Assembly: GCA_902363665.1 (NCBI GenBank)
Contig: CABJAW010000008.1
Span: forward strand, 1-64,000
DNA: 64,000 bases
Origin: Lachnospiraceae bacterium
Lineage (GTDB): Bacteria > Bacillota > Clostridia > Lachnospirales > Lachnospiraceae
Direction of reading: 5' to 3'
The notes beneath the pieces are model-generated. The model made no database searches and was not told the DNA's origin. It saw only the letters and a list, made by a program, of their open reading frames with translations. A program made the position numbers and the translations under genes. Positions 36,548 to 44,928 of the stretch are shown here, piece by piece. Positions within the stretch are counted from its first letter, which is position 1. Each line of letters opens with the position of its first letter.

Positions 36548-37738
36548 TTACTTCTCTGTAAACTCCTTAAATGCCTCAAAATCGGCATCCGCCGTATACG
36601 CCTTCATCACCTTCATCATATCGTTTGCACTGTAGGTATTGTCATACATGCCTACGGACAGTGCATACTGACTGTTGTATTCTTCCGGTGAAGAAGCCTT
36701 CCAGAAGGACTGCTCCAGACGGAAAGCACTTCCGTCCTGACGATACTCGTCTGCAAATCCCTCGTATGCATTTTCGATTGCCACAAAGGACGGAGCTACG
36801 ATTGCGCCGTATTTTCCGACGAGGTAATCCATCTTTTCCTTACCGCCGTACCCGCTCGTGTTGAACAGTTCATAATTTTCCTCGGTAAAGCAGTCGATCG
36901 CTCCTACCTGTACGTCTTTGCTGTTTTCCTGCTCGTACGTATCAATCGTTTTGATAAAATCGTTCACACCAAGTACACTCAGCACTACCTGATTGTCTCC
37001 ACCGGCAAGTGCCGTCTCCAGTCTTTCGTTCAGATTGTCCGTGCTCGGATAGCCCGGTACCAGCGTAATCGAAAGATCTGTGCCGGTTTCAATCTTTTCC
37101 ACATCCTCTGCCAGTACCAGCTCTTCCACCGGTCTGTCATAGGTCAGTCCATAGTCCTCCTGCAGCTGATTCAGGATACCGACCGTTCTGAGTCTGTGCA
37201 TTTCATTTGCTTTTCCGGCACCGCCGGTCATGATCATGTACTGCTTCTGCTTCGCTTCATCCTCAGAAGCAAAATATTCCGTCATCTCTGCCGCTGCTTC
37301 CGACTCCGCTGCCACAGATGGTCCGATTGTTCCCAGAAAATATGGATTATCTTTTACCTTTTCATACATCTCATCACTGATAGTGCCTGAACCCCTTACA
37401 TAGTACATGCCATAGGATTCGCATACCGGAAGTACCTGTTCCAGGTCAGAAGACAAGAAAGAAATGATTCCCTTCACACCTCTTTCATGAAGCTCATCAA
37501 TGAATGCAATTTCCTCCTCTGCGGTAAGGATTCCGGAAGAATACAGGAAATCAACATCAAACGTAACTCCAACATAATTCTCAAGATAGTTTCGAAATGC
37601 CCGCACCTCTGTGTCATTCAGGTTGTAGACCGACACTCCGATCACTGTCTTTTCCGAATTTTCCTCACTTGCCAGCACTGACATGCCCATGCAGATAAGC
37701 AGTGCGGTCAGGGCAATCATACACAACAATTTTTTCAT
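36548..37738 (-). CDS. Type 1 substrate-binding protein, orphan
   Basis: A 396-residue secreted protein with the fold of sugar-binding or LacI-like sensor proteins. Residues 1-23 are a signal peptide (MKKLLCMIALTALLICMGMSVLA|SEENS); the cysteine at 16 follows LLI rather than a proper lipobox, so lipidation is doubtful. The mature protein starts TVIGVSVYNLNDTEVRAFRNYLENY and contains RGVKGIISFLSSDLEQVLPVCESYGMYYV and VAIENAYEGFADEYRQDG, consistent with a periplasmic binding fold. No permease or ATPase is adjacent; its upstream neighbour on the same strand is a MATE exporter 22 bases away. It may serve a sensor or share a transporter elsewhere. Confidence 0.75.
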   Translation of the reverse strand: MKKLLCMIALTALLICMGMSVLASEENSEKTVIGVSVYNLNDTEVRAFRNYLENYVGVTFDVDFLYSSGILTAEEEIAFIDELHERGVKGIISFLSSDLEQVLPVCESYGMYYVRGSGTISDEMYEKVKDNPYFLGTIGPSVAAESEAAAEMTEYFASEDEAKQKQYMIMTGGAGKANEMHRLRTVGILNQLQEDYGLTYDRPVEELVLAEDVEKIETGTDLSITLVPGYPSTDNLNERLETALAGGDNQVVLSVLGVNDFIKTIDTYEQENSKDVQVGAIDCFTEENYELFNTSGYGGKEKMDYLVGKYGAIVAPSFVAIENAYEGFADEYRQDGSAFRLEQSFWKASSPEEYNSQYALSVGMYDNTYSANDMMKVMKAYTADADFEAFKEFTEK

Positions 37739-37760
37739 ATTTATATCCTCATATCAGCAG

Positions 37761-39110
37761 TTATATTTTTTTATGCAGTTTTCTTTCTTTTATAGAATAC
37801 AGAACTACAAATGCGCATCCTGCAAGAATCCACGAGGCAATATAGATCCGGACAATACACTCCATCGTGCCAATTTTCGGCAGAATGGTTAAAATAGCAA
37901 CCACCCGGAACAGGCAGATGGTAAGCAGTGTAGTGATCATCGGAACGAGCGTCTCCCCAAGTCCGCAGCAGGCTCCGGAATACGCTTCCGCAACCGCATA
38001 GAAAACAAAGAACGGCGCCATCATCCGCATATACCGGACAACCAGCGGAATCAGTGCATCTACATCCTTCTTTGCAATAAACCATGGCCCGATCACGCCG
38101 GAACAAAAATAGAGCACAACACTGATCAGGGCTACCACAATTACAGAGATTCCGGTTCCAACCAGTGCCCCCTTCTTTGCCCTGTGCTGTTTGCCGGCAC
38201 CGATATTCTGCGCTGTATACGTGGTAAGTGCCGGTCCCATCGAGTCCGCGATCAGCCAGATCAGAAGATCCAGCTTGTCACAGATCCCCCAGGCAGCGAT
38301 GCTGTCCGTTCCCATCGTATTAACACTTGCCTGTACGATCGAATTGGCAATCGGAAACAGCATCGACTGCAGCGCGAGCGGAAAGCCTTTTCGGATCATC
38401 ATCCCCATATGCTCCTTACAGATCGTCATCCTTGAGAGTACAAGTGTGCCCTCCAGAAAATCCGCTTTCGTCAGCATCACCCACAGTACGGCTACGCTCA
38501 CAGCCTGTGAAAACACAGTTGCCGCTGCGGCTCCGCCAACGCCTGTGTGAAGCACGCCGACAAGAAGAAAATCACCGACAACGTTTGCGACTGCACAGAT
38601 AATCAGTACATAGAGCGGCCGCTTCGAATCCCCAAATGCACGCAGGATCCCCGCCATCATATTGTAGAGGATCATCGCCCATAAGCCTGCAAAATAAATG
38701 CGGCAGTAAATGAGTGATCTACCCTGAACTTCCTCCGGAACAGACATCACATCCAGAAGCCACGGTGAGAGCAGCACACCGCCGATGGAACAGATAATTC
38801 CAAGAAAAAAAGCTACTAAAAGAGCGGTTCTCACCGCACAGTGCAGCCCTTCCCTTTCTTTTGCTCCGAAATATCCGGAAATGATGATCGTCGCACCTGC
38901 CGCCAGACCATTCATAAAATTAATTGGAAACTTGAAAAGTGTATAGACTGAATCGATCGCTGCCAGCCCCATTTTTCCGGTAAACTGGCCGACGATCACT
39001 GCATCTACCGTCGTATACAGCTGCTGGATCAGACTGCCTGCGATAATCGGCAGTACAAAAAACAGCAGCGCCTTTCCAATATTGCCTTCCGTTAAAGAGC
39101 TTTTTTTCAT
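37761..39110 (-). CDS. MATE-family exporter, second copy
   Basis: A 449-residue, 12-helix MATE protein unrelated in detail to the one at 34152 and closer to the clostridial MepA/DinF-like group: ALLFFVLPIIAGSLIQQLYTTVDAVIVGQFTGKMGLAAI at the N-terminus, NMMAGILRAFGDSKRPLYVLIICAVANVVGDFLLV in the first half and YSGACCGLGETLVPMITTL in the second. It lies 87 bases after the last gene of the cobalamin-controlled ABC operon, with a hairpin element at 39128-39198 in between, so read-through from that operon is possible. Substrate unknown. Confidence 0.92.
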   Translation of the reverse strand: MKKSSLTEGNIGKALLFFVLPIIAGSLIQQLYTTVDAVIVGQFTGKMGLAAIDSVYTLFKFPINFMNGLAAGATIIISGYFGAKEREGLHCAVRTALLVAFFLGIICSIGGVLLSPWLLDVMSVPEEVQGRSLIYCRIYFAGLWAMILYNMMAGILRAFGDSKRPLYVLIICAVANVVGDFLLVGVLHTGVGGAAAATVFSQAVSVAVLWVMLTKADFLEGTLVLSRMTICKEHMGMMIRKGFPLALQSMLFPIANSIVQASVNTMGTDSIAAWGICDKLDLLIWLIADSMGPALTTYTAQNIGAGKQHRAKKGALVGTGISVIVVALISVVLYFCSGVIGPWFIAKKDVDALIPLVVRYMRMMAPFFVFYAVAEAYSGACCGLGETLVPMITTLLTICLFRVVAILTILPKIGTMECIVRIYIASWILAGCAFVVLYSIKERKLHKKI

Positions 39111-39127
39111 TTTACATTACCTTATTT

Positions 39128-39198
39128 GTTACCGCTCATCAGCAGACAGCGAACGCAGATTGCAACTGTCCGCTTTGCGGCTGACTCTGAGCGGTAAC
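39128..39198. repeat. Inverted-repeat element between the ABC operon and the MATE gene
   Basis: GTTACCGCTCA (39128-39138) and TGAGCGGTAAC (39188-39198) are perfect 11-bp arms of a 71-base block whose interior is also partly self-complementary and includes a degenerate AAGCGGAT repeat (GCAGAT...TGTCCGCTT, about 39155-39176). The right arm reaches the stop codon of the ATPase gene. It may attenuate transcription into the MATE gene. Confidence 0.7.
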
Positions 39199-40160
39199 TA
39201 TTTTCTGTATAAATGGCAGGCAACGCTGTGCCCCTCTGCCACTTCCACCAGCTGCGGTTTTTCCCGTCTGCAGATGTCCATGCACTGCTCGCACCTTCCC
39301 TGGAACGGACAGCCCTTCGGCAGATCCAGCGGGCTTGGAGCTTCGCTCTCGATACTCTCGATCGGTTTGGAAAAGTCCATGTTGATATCAAACACCGCGC
39401 CCATCAGAGCCTTTGTATACGGATGCATTGCATTTTCAGACAGATTCTTTCCCGGAAGCACTTCTACCAGATTGCCAAGATACATGACAGCTACCTGATG
39501 TGCCACGGACTGAACCAGTGCAATATCGTGACAGATAAATCCGAACGTAATGTTCTTTTCCCGCTGCAGCTTGAGCAGCAGATTGATCACGGTCTTCTGC
39601 ACCGATACGTCCAGCGCGGAGGTCGCCTCATCCAGCACTACAATTTCCGGCTCCAGCGCCAGCGCTCTCGCAATTGCGACACGCTGTCTCTGTCCGCCGC
39701 TCATATTGTGCGGATAGCGGTCTGCAAAATCGCCCGGAAGCTCTACCATCTCCAGAAGCTTTCGGCACACGGCATCCTTTTCGGATTTCTTTATTTTCTT
39801 AAAGTTCAAAAGCGGTTCGCAGACAATATCACGGATCGTCATTTTCGGGTTAAAGGAGAGTGTCGGATCCTGAAATACCATCTGGATATTCTGACGGCTC
39901 TGACGCAGTTCTTCGCCCTTTAACTTTGTGATATCTGTGCCGCGATACAGAATTTCTCCCTCTGAAGGCTTGTCCAGAGAAACCAGAAACCGCATGAAAG
40001 TACTCTTTCCGCAGCCGGACTCTCCTACGAGTCCAAGTGTCTCCCCTTTGTACATCTTCAGGTTGATATCATCATTTGCAAGCAGGGTTCTTCCATGAGA
40101 AGCCTGAAATCTTCTGGTTATATGCTTTGCCTCCAGAATTACTTCTCTTTTTTCAGACAT
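39198..40160 (-). CDS. Oligopeptide/nickel-type ABC ATPase, OppF/DppF-like
   Basis: A 320-residue ATP-binding subunit. Walker A is GESGCGKST, the signature is NMSGGQRQRVAIARALAL and Walker B is IVVLDEATSALDV; the C-terminal oligopeptide extension GCPFQGRCEQCMDICRREKPQLVEV carries the four-cysteine cluster typical of OppF/DppF proteins. The start is ATG 40160 with GGAGG eight bases upstream; it overlaps the end of the preceding ATPase gene by 8 bases, so translation is coupled. Last gene of the operon led by the cobalamin riboswitch. Confidence 0.93.
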   Translation of the reverse strand: MSEKREVILEAKHITRRFQASHGRTLLANDDINLKMYKGETLGLVGESGCGKSTFMRFLVSLDKPSEGEILYRGTDITKLKGEELRQSRQNIQMVFQDPTLSFNPKMTIRDIVCEPLLNFKKIKKSEKDAVCRKLLEMVELPGDFADRYPHNMSGGQRQRVAIARALALEPEIVVLDEATSALDVSVQKTVINLLLKLQREKNITFGFICHDIALVQSVAHQVAVMYLGNLVEVLPGKNLSENAMHPYTKALMGAVFDINMDFSKPIESIESEAPSPLDLPKGCPFQGRCEQCMDICRREKPQLVEVAEGHSVACHLYRK

Positions 40161-40935
40161 AAGCTTCACCTCCAAGAGACGGAACCGCATCCAGAAGCTT
40201 TCTCGTATATTCGTTCTTTGATTCCTTCAGAATATACTCTCTTGCTCCCTGATCTTCGATCTTTCCATGTTTCATCACAATGATATAGTCGGACATATAC
40301 GCAGCGACGCCGAGGTTGTGTGTCACCACGATAATGCTCGTATTATAGTCCTTCCGCAGCTGCATCATCTGCCGTACGATCTGTGCCTGTATCGTCACAT
40401 CGAGTGCGGAGGTCGGCTCATCTGCCAGCAGAAGCTTCGGCTGATAAGTCATACCCATTGCGATGCCTACCCGCTGTCTCATACCACCGGACAGCTGAAA
40501 CGGGTAGGAATTCATGACATTGTCCGCTGCCGGAAGGCGCATCCGCTCCAGCATCATAATTCCCTTTGCCCACGCATCTTTTTTCGAAATCTTTTCATGT
40601 GTCCGAATATACTCGGTAAACACATTTCCAATCTTTTTCGTCGGGTTCATCATCGCACCGCTGTCCTGAAAGATCATGGAAATATCAGAGCCGCGAAGCT
40701 TTCTCCATTTTTCTGCGCTGTAAGACAGAAGATCCTCGCCCTCAAATGTGATTGATCCTGCGGTTACTTTTCCGCCGCCTGCAAGGAGACCTAAAACAGC
40801 GCGGATTACCGTTGTCTTTCCACTTCCGGATTCTCCTACCAGAGAAATGATCTGTCCCTGTTTCATACTCATACTGAAGTGCTCAACCGTCGGAACATTT
40901 TTATAGGAGATCGTTACATCTTTTAATTCCAGCAT
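40153..40935 (-). CDS. Oligopeptide/nickel-type ABC ATPase, OppD/DppD-like
   Basis: A 260-residue ATPase with Walker A GESGSGKTT, signature QLSGGMRQRVGIAMGMTY and Walker B LLLADEPTSALDV. The start is ATG 40935 with AGGAGG close upstream; the frame is open further but without support. At 260 residues it is shorter than OppD or DppD (about 320-330) and ends before the cysteine cluster, which resembles NikD-type subunits more. It works as a heterodimer with the gene product that overlaps its end. Confidence 0.92.
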   Translation of the reverse strand: MLELKDVTISYKNVPTVEHFSMSMKQGQIISLVGESGSGKTTVIRAVLGLLAGGGKVTAGSITFEGEDLLSYSAEKWRKLRGSDISMIFQDSGAMMNPTKKIGNVFTEYIRTHEKISKKDAWAKGIMMLERMRLPAADNVMNSYPFQLSGGMRQRVGIAMGMTYQPKLLLADEPTSALDVTIQAQIVRQMMQLRKDYNTSIIVVTHNLGVAAYMSDYIIVMKHGKIEDQGAREYILKESKNEYTRKLLDAVPSLGGEAYV

Positions 40936-40945
40936 GTCTTTCCTC

Positions 40946-41773
40946 CTATTCATTCTTCGGATCCAGGATATCACGAATGGAATCTCCCAGCATGTTAAAT
41001 ACTACGACTACAACAAAAATAGCAAGACCCGGGAAAATCATCAGCCACGGCGCCGTCTGCATACATGCTCTTCCTTCATTCAGCATGTAGCCCCATTCCG
41101 GTGCAGGCGGCTTTGCTCCAAATCCAAGGAAGGACATCGAAGCCAGCTCCAGCATCATGGAACCCACATCGGTGGCAGCTGTGATGATCAGCGTCGGAAG
41201 TGCATTCGGAAGCATGTAACGAAGCAGCATGTACGGTGTTTTGGAGCCGGTGACGATCGCTGCTGCGACGTAATCGCGGTCGCGGATCTTCATTACCAGG
41301 CTTCGCGCCAGACGTGCATACTTTGTCCAGCTTACGACTACGATCGCGATAATCGCGTTCTTAATGCTGGCTCCCATGATACCTGCTACAGCAAGTGCCA
41401 GTACCAGGCCCGGGAATGCAAGCATCATGTCTGCAATTCGCATGATCACAGCATCTACCACACCGCCGAAATATCCGGAAATAACGCCCAGCACAGAGCC
41501 AAGCACAAAAATAAGCGCAACTACGCCGAAGGTCGCAGACAGCGAAGCGCGCGCACCATAAATGATTCTCGTAAAAATATCACGGCCCATCTTGTCTGTT
41601 CCAAAAATGTGCTCTTTACATGGCGGCAGCAGCGCATCCATCAGAGAACCCTTCAGCGGGTCTACGCCACCGGTAACCACCGGTGCAAATATCGCTGCAA
41701 GGATAATACAAAGTGCCAGAATAGAAAACACGACAAAGGTTTTATTCTGCAAAAATCTGTTTTTCTTCTTCAT
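40946..41773 (-). CDS. Oligopeptide/nickel-type ABC permease, DppC/NikC-like
   Basis: A 275-residue permease with a single N-terminal helix (NKTFVVFSILALCIILAAIFAPVV) and five more. The family hallmarks FGTDKMGRDIFTRIIYGARASL (about 75-96) and the coupling loop DRDYVAAAIVTGSKTPYMLLRYMLPNALPTLI are clear. The ATG lies four bases after the stop of the DppB-type gene. Partner of that permease in the membrane channel. Confidence 0.93.
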   Translation of the reverse strand: MKKKNRFLQNKTFVVFSILALCIILAAIFAPVVTGGVDPLKGSLMDALLPPCKEHIFGTDKMGRDIFTRIIYGARASLSATFGVVALIFVLGSVLGVISGYFGGVVDAVIMRIADMMLAFPGLVLALAVAGIMGASIKNAIIAIVVVSWTKYARLARSLVMKIRDRDYVAAAIVTGSKTPYMLLRYMLPNALPTLIITAATDVGSMMLELASMSFLGFGAKPPAPEWGYMLNEGRACMQTAPWLMIFPGLAIFVVVVVFNMLGDSIRDILDPKNE

Positions 41774-41777
41774 GATC

Positions 41778-42716
41778 CTACTCCTTTAAACGCATACGCG
41801 GATCAATGTAAATATAGGATGCATCCACGATCAGATTAATTACCATATAAATCAGTGCAAGCCATAATACATATCCCTGAATCAGGTTGTAATCACTTGA
41901 AGTAATTGCAGAAACCGCAAGATTGCCAAGACCCGGATAGGAGAAGATGACCTCAACAACACTGGTTCCCCCAAGGAGGGAACCAATGGAAAGGCCAAAC
42001 ATGGTAATCAGCGGAAGCAAGGAATTCGGGAATACATTAAGCCAGATAATTTTTGAGCGTTTTACGCCGCGTGCCTCAGCACCAATCACATAGTCCTGGT
42101 TCAGCTCATCCAGCACCGCGGTCCTTACCTGTCTCGTATACTTTGAAGACATGGCAATCGCCAGTGTCAGAGCCGGAAGGAACAGGCTCTTGAAATCTCC
42201 CGCAGAGCTGATAACCGGAAATGCATTGATATAAACACAAAATACAAGCATCAGAAGAAGTCCAACCCAGAAGTTCGGCATTGCACAGCCGATAAATGTG
42301 ATTCCTCTGACCAGATAGTCGATCCATTTATCCTTATACAGTGCCGAGAGCATACCCAGCGGAACGGAAATTACCAGCATCAGAACCATTGACATCAGAG
42401 TCAGCTTCAGTGTCGGCCAGAGTCTGGCTGCCAGAAGCTCTGTTACCGGTTTGTTTAAGCTGTAGGACTTGCCAAAATCACCACGCAGGCAATTGCCAAG
42501 CCACCTTGTATACTGCGTAAGGAACGGGTCATTCAGTCCAAGTTCATTTCTTGTTTCTTCGACCATTTCTTCTGTCGGCATGACACCGGTCGCCGTGTAC
42601 ATGTTTCGCACAGGATCACCCGGCGACATAAACGTCAGCGCAAACGTAATAAAGCTGATACCAAACAGCACGACTACGATCTGCAGAAGGCGTTTCAAAA
42701 TCTGCTTTTTACCCAA
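41778..42716 (-). CDS. Oligopeptide/nickel-type ABC permease, DppB/NikB-like
   Basis: A 312-residue permease. The start is a TTG at 42716 (reads MGKKQ) with GGAGG seven bases upstream; no better ATG exists near the first helix (LKRLLQIVVVLFGISFITFALTFMSPGDPV). Family marks: NELGLNDPFLTQYTRWLGNCLRGDFGKSY and the coupling loop DYVIGAEARGVKRSKIIWLNVFPNSLLPLI. It follows the binding-protein gene by 27 bases. Confidence 0.93.
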   Translation of the reverse strand: MGKKQILKRLLQIVVVLFGISFITFALTFMSPGDPVRNMYTATGVMPTEEMVEETRNELGLNDPFLTQYTRWLGNCLRGDFGKSYSLNKPVTELLAARLWPTLKLTLMSMVLMLVISVPLGMLSALYKDKWIDYLVRGITFIGCAMPNFWVGLLLMLVFCVYINAFPVISSAGDFKSLFLPALTLAIAMSSKYTRQVRTAVLDELNQDYVIGAEARGVKRSKIIWLNVFPNSLLPLITMFGLSIGSLLGGTSVVEVIFSYPGLGNLAVSAITSSDYNLIQGYVLWLALIYMVINLIVDASYIYIDPRMRLKE

Positions 42717-42743
42717 AACAAATCCTCCCTTTTTGCCCCTGGC

Positions 42744-44294
42744 TTACTCTGCCGGAACAATCTCAGTTGACAGCCAGTAATAATCTGCCGTATGAATATG
42801 TGCGGAACCAACCTTCTTGCTGTAGATCATGGAAGAGTTGTAGTATCCATCGATCAGGACTGCTGCGTCATCGACCAGGATCTGCTGCATCTTGAAGATC
42901 AGGTCTCTTCTTGCATCCGGATCCATCTCGCTCTTCAGCTCATTGAACAGCTCATCGTATTCCGGATTGGAGTATGCACAGTAGCTTGTATCGGTTGCCC
43001 AGTTTGCCATGTAAGCATACGGATCGCCCGTACCAACCGTAATCCAGTTGTTGTTGTTAAAGTCATAGTCAAGTGCAGCAAGCTTGCTCCACTGATCATC
43101 AGAACTGCCGTACTCCGGAATTACACCGATTCCAACTTCTGCCAGATACTGTGCATGTGCGTCGGAGAAGTCATTCAGCAGACGGTTCTCATAGGAAATA
43201 TATCTCAGGTTGATGTTCTGTCCATCCAGTTCACGGATGCCGTCTCCGTCTGTATCAACGATGCCGGCCTCATCCATGATCTCCATTGCCTTTTCCGGAT
43301 TGTACTCATACGGGTTTACCAGCTCGTCATAGCCGTAATTCAGGGTAGACGGCAGTACGGAGAAGCCCGGTGTATACAGTCCGCCGATCGTTCTGGAATT
43401 GCAGATCGTATCATAGTCGATTGCCATCAGGACTGCCTGACGAAGTGTCTTATTGCCCAGCACACCGTTAAAGTTCATCCAGGAAAATCCGCAGCGCACA
43501 CCGGATGCGATATCAACGGTATAGTCTTCGCTGTCTTCAAAATTCTGGATATCTGCAACGTTTGTGATATTCTCTACAAGGTCTACCTGACCGCTCTGAA
43601 GCGCCATCGTCTTTGCGGAGTTGTCACCCATGAACATCAGGTTGACCTTGTCGTACGGGACATCCTCGCGATAGTATTCATTTGCAACCAGGGTATAGCC
43701 TACGCCTACGCCGTTGAATTCCTCAATCTTGTACGGGCCGGTACCGATGATGCCGTTATCAAAGTTCTCGATATGCTCTACATCCGTGATTCCCATGGTC
43801 GGATGGCAGAGCTGTCCCGGAAGGTTGGCATACGGCTGGGTTGTCTTGATAAACAGGGTATTTGCCTCATCATCAGCCGTTACCTCTGCCTCAAACTCCA
43901 GGTATTTCTCCGGCTTTGCAGAACCGGACGGTCCCATTTCCTTCAGATAATCGAAGTAAGCCTTTACCTTGGACGGTGTCAGGTCACATCCGTCAGAAAA
44001 CTTGATGCCATCTTTGAGCTTGATCGTCCACTCGGTATGCTCATCGTTTACTTCATAGCTCTCTGCCAGCCACGGAGTAACCTCCATGCTGTCGTCAAAT
44101 TTGAACAGAGCCTCTGCAATACCGTATCTCATGGCATTCCATCCGCTGTTCTCATCCAGTACGCTGTTTACCATTCCGTCTGTGTACATTGCGCAGCCGA
44201 AGTTCAGTACCTTCTCCTCCGCACTTGCTGTAAATCCGATCGACATCATCGCTGCTGCAGCTGCGATCACTGCCAGTACTTTTGTGTGCTTCAT
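42744..44294 (-). CDS. Family 5 solute-binding protein under cobalamin riboswitch control
   Basis: A 516-residue SBP_bac_5 protein (DppA/NikA/OppA fold). ATG 44294 is chosen: GGAG sits ten bases upstream and the signal peptide follows directly (MKHTKVLAVIAAAAAMMSIGFTASA|EEK). It has no lipobox cysteine. Family marks: ALFKFDDSMEVTPWLAESYEVNDEHTEWTIKLKDGIKFSDGCDLT and IGTGPYKIEEF. Such proteins bind peptides, nickel, haem or other small ligands. The riboswitch 340-510 bases upstream strongly suggests a ligand tied to cobalamin, such as a cobalt chelate or a corrinoid, rather than a peptide; that is inference. First gene of a five-gene operon. Confidence 0.92.
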   Translation of the reverse strand: MKHTKVLAVIAAAAAMMSIGFTASAEEKVLNFGCAMYTDGMVNSVLDENSGWNAMRYGIAEALFKFDDSMEVTPWLAESYEVNDEHTEWTIKLKDGIKFSDGCDLTPSKVKAYFDYLKEMGPSGSAKPEKYLEFEAEVTADDEANTLFIKTTQPYANLPGQLCHPTMGITDVEHIENFDNGIIGTGPYKIEEFNGVGVGYTLVANEYYREDVPYDKVNLMFMGDNSAKTMALQSGQVDLVENITNVADIQNFEDSEDYTVDIASGVRCGFSWMNFNGVLGNKTLRQAVLMAIDYDTICNSRTIGGLYTPGFSVLPSTLNYGYDELVNPYEYNPEKAMEIMDEAGIVDTDGDGIRELDGQNINLRYISYENRLLNDFSDAHAQYLAEVGIGVIPEYGSSDDQWSKLAALDYDFNNNNWITVGTGDPYAYMANWATDTSYCAYSNPEYDELFNELKSEMDPDARRDLIFKMQQILVDDAAVLIDGYYNSSMIYSKKVGSAHIHTADYYWLSTEIVPAE

Positions 44295-44506
44295 ACTCTT
44301 CTTCTCCTTTTTCTTTTCTTCCCTGCAGCTGCTCAGGCCAGTACATCGTTTCATAAATAACGATACCAATCGCGCAGAATGCGGATCTTTGCCTGAGGCT
44401 GTCAATTTTCAGTTGCCTTCTCTACATACGACCAGTAAAGCGGACATTCCCCATCTTCAGATTTCCTTTGCCCGGCTGCGGAATAATTCCGCACATCTGC
44501 CTCAAC

Positions 44507-44540
44507 GAAAAAAAGCGGATGCTTCTGCATCCGCTCTGAA
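44507..44540 (-). terminator. Terminator of the cobalamin riboswitch expression platform
   Basis: On the minus strand AGCGGATGC (44529-44537), loop AGAA, GCATCCGCT (44516-44524) and then TTTTTTT. It lies about 95 bases after the aptamer and 210 before the first gene, so it can switch transcription of the whole operon. Confidence 0.85.
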
Positions 44541-44632
44541 ATCTTATGTAAAAACAAAATACGCCCTCAGACACCGTCAAAGGTCAACTGTTTCATTCCA
44601 GAATTTCTCGTCGTCCGCAAGAATCTTTCACA

Positions 44633-44806
44633 AAAATAAGCAGGTCTCCTGACTTAAGCTTTCACGCTCTTTTGCACCTTCCCAGAATTGCTTCCAGTGG
44701 CATTTTGCAAAGAACTGGCTATCACAGTGACGGGGATCGTACCGGATTTGCACCGGTTTCCCTTTTAATCGTAATAACTATTTATCTAGTATTTTGAACT
44801 TATTTT
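44633..44806 (-). promoter_or_regulatory. Cobalamin (B12) riboswitch aptamer
   Basis: On the minus strand: closing helix P1 AAAATAAG (44799-44806) with CTTATTTT (44633-44640), GGGAAACCGGTGCAAATCCGG, CCCCGTCACTGTGA, GCCACTGG, GGGAAGG and the B12-box AGTCAGGAGACCTG (44641-44654). These are the conserved blocks of the class. B12 binding normally lowers expression. Promoter at 44837-44865 and terminator at 44507-44540 complete the switch. Confidence 0.93.
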
Positions 44807-44836
44807 CGATACGTTTAATAATCGCACGTAGTTTCT

Positions 44837-44865
44837 ACTATCGCACAACAATTACAAAAAGTCAA
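44837..44865 (-). promoter_or_regulatory. Sigma-A promoter of the riboswitch operon
   Basis: TTGACT (44860-44865), 17-base spacer, GATAGT (44837-44842) on the minus strand; transcription would start about 25 bases before the aptamer. Confidence 0.7.
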
Positions 44866-44928
44866 GATTTTTTTTCAAATTTATTCCGCGCACCACTATC
44901 TGCTCAGAAAAAATCACGGTACCTGTTC

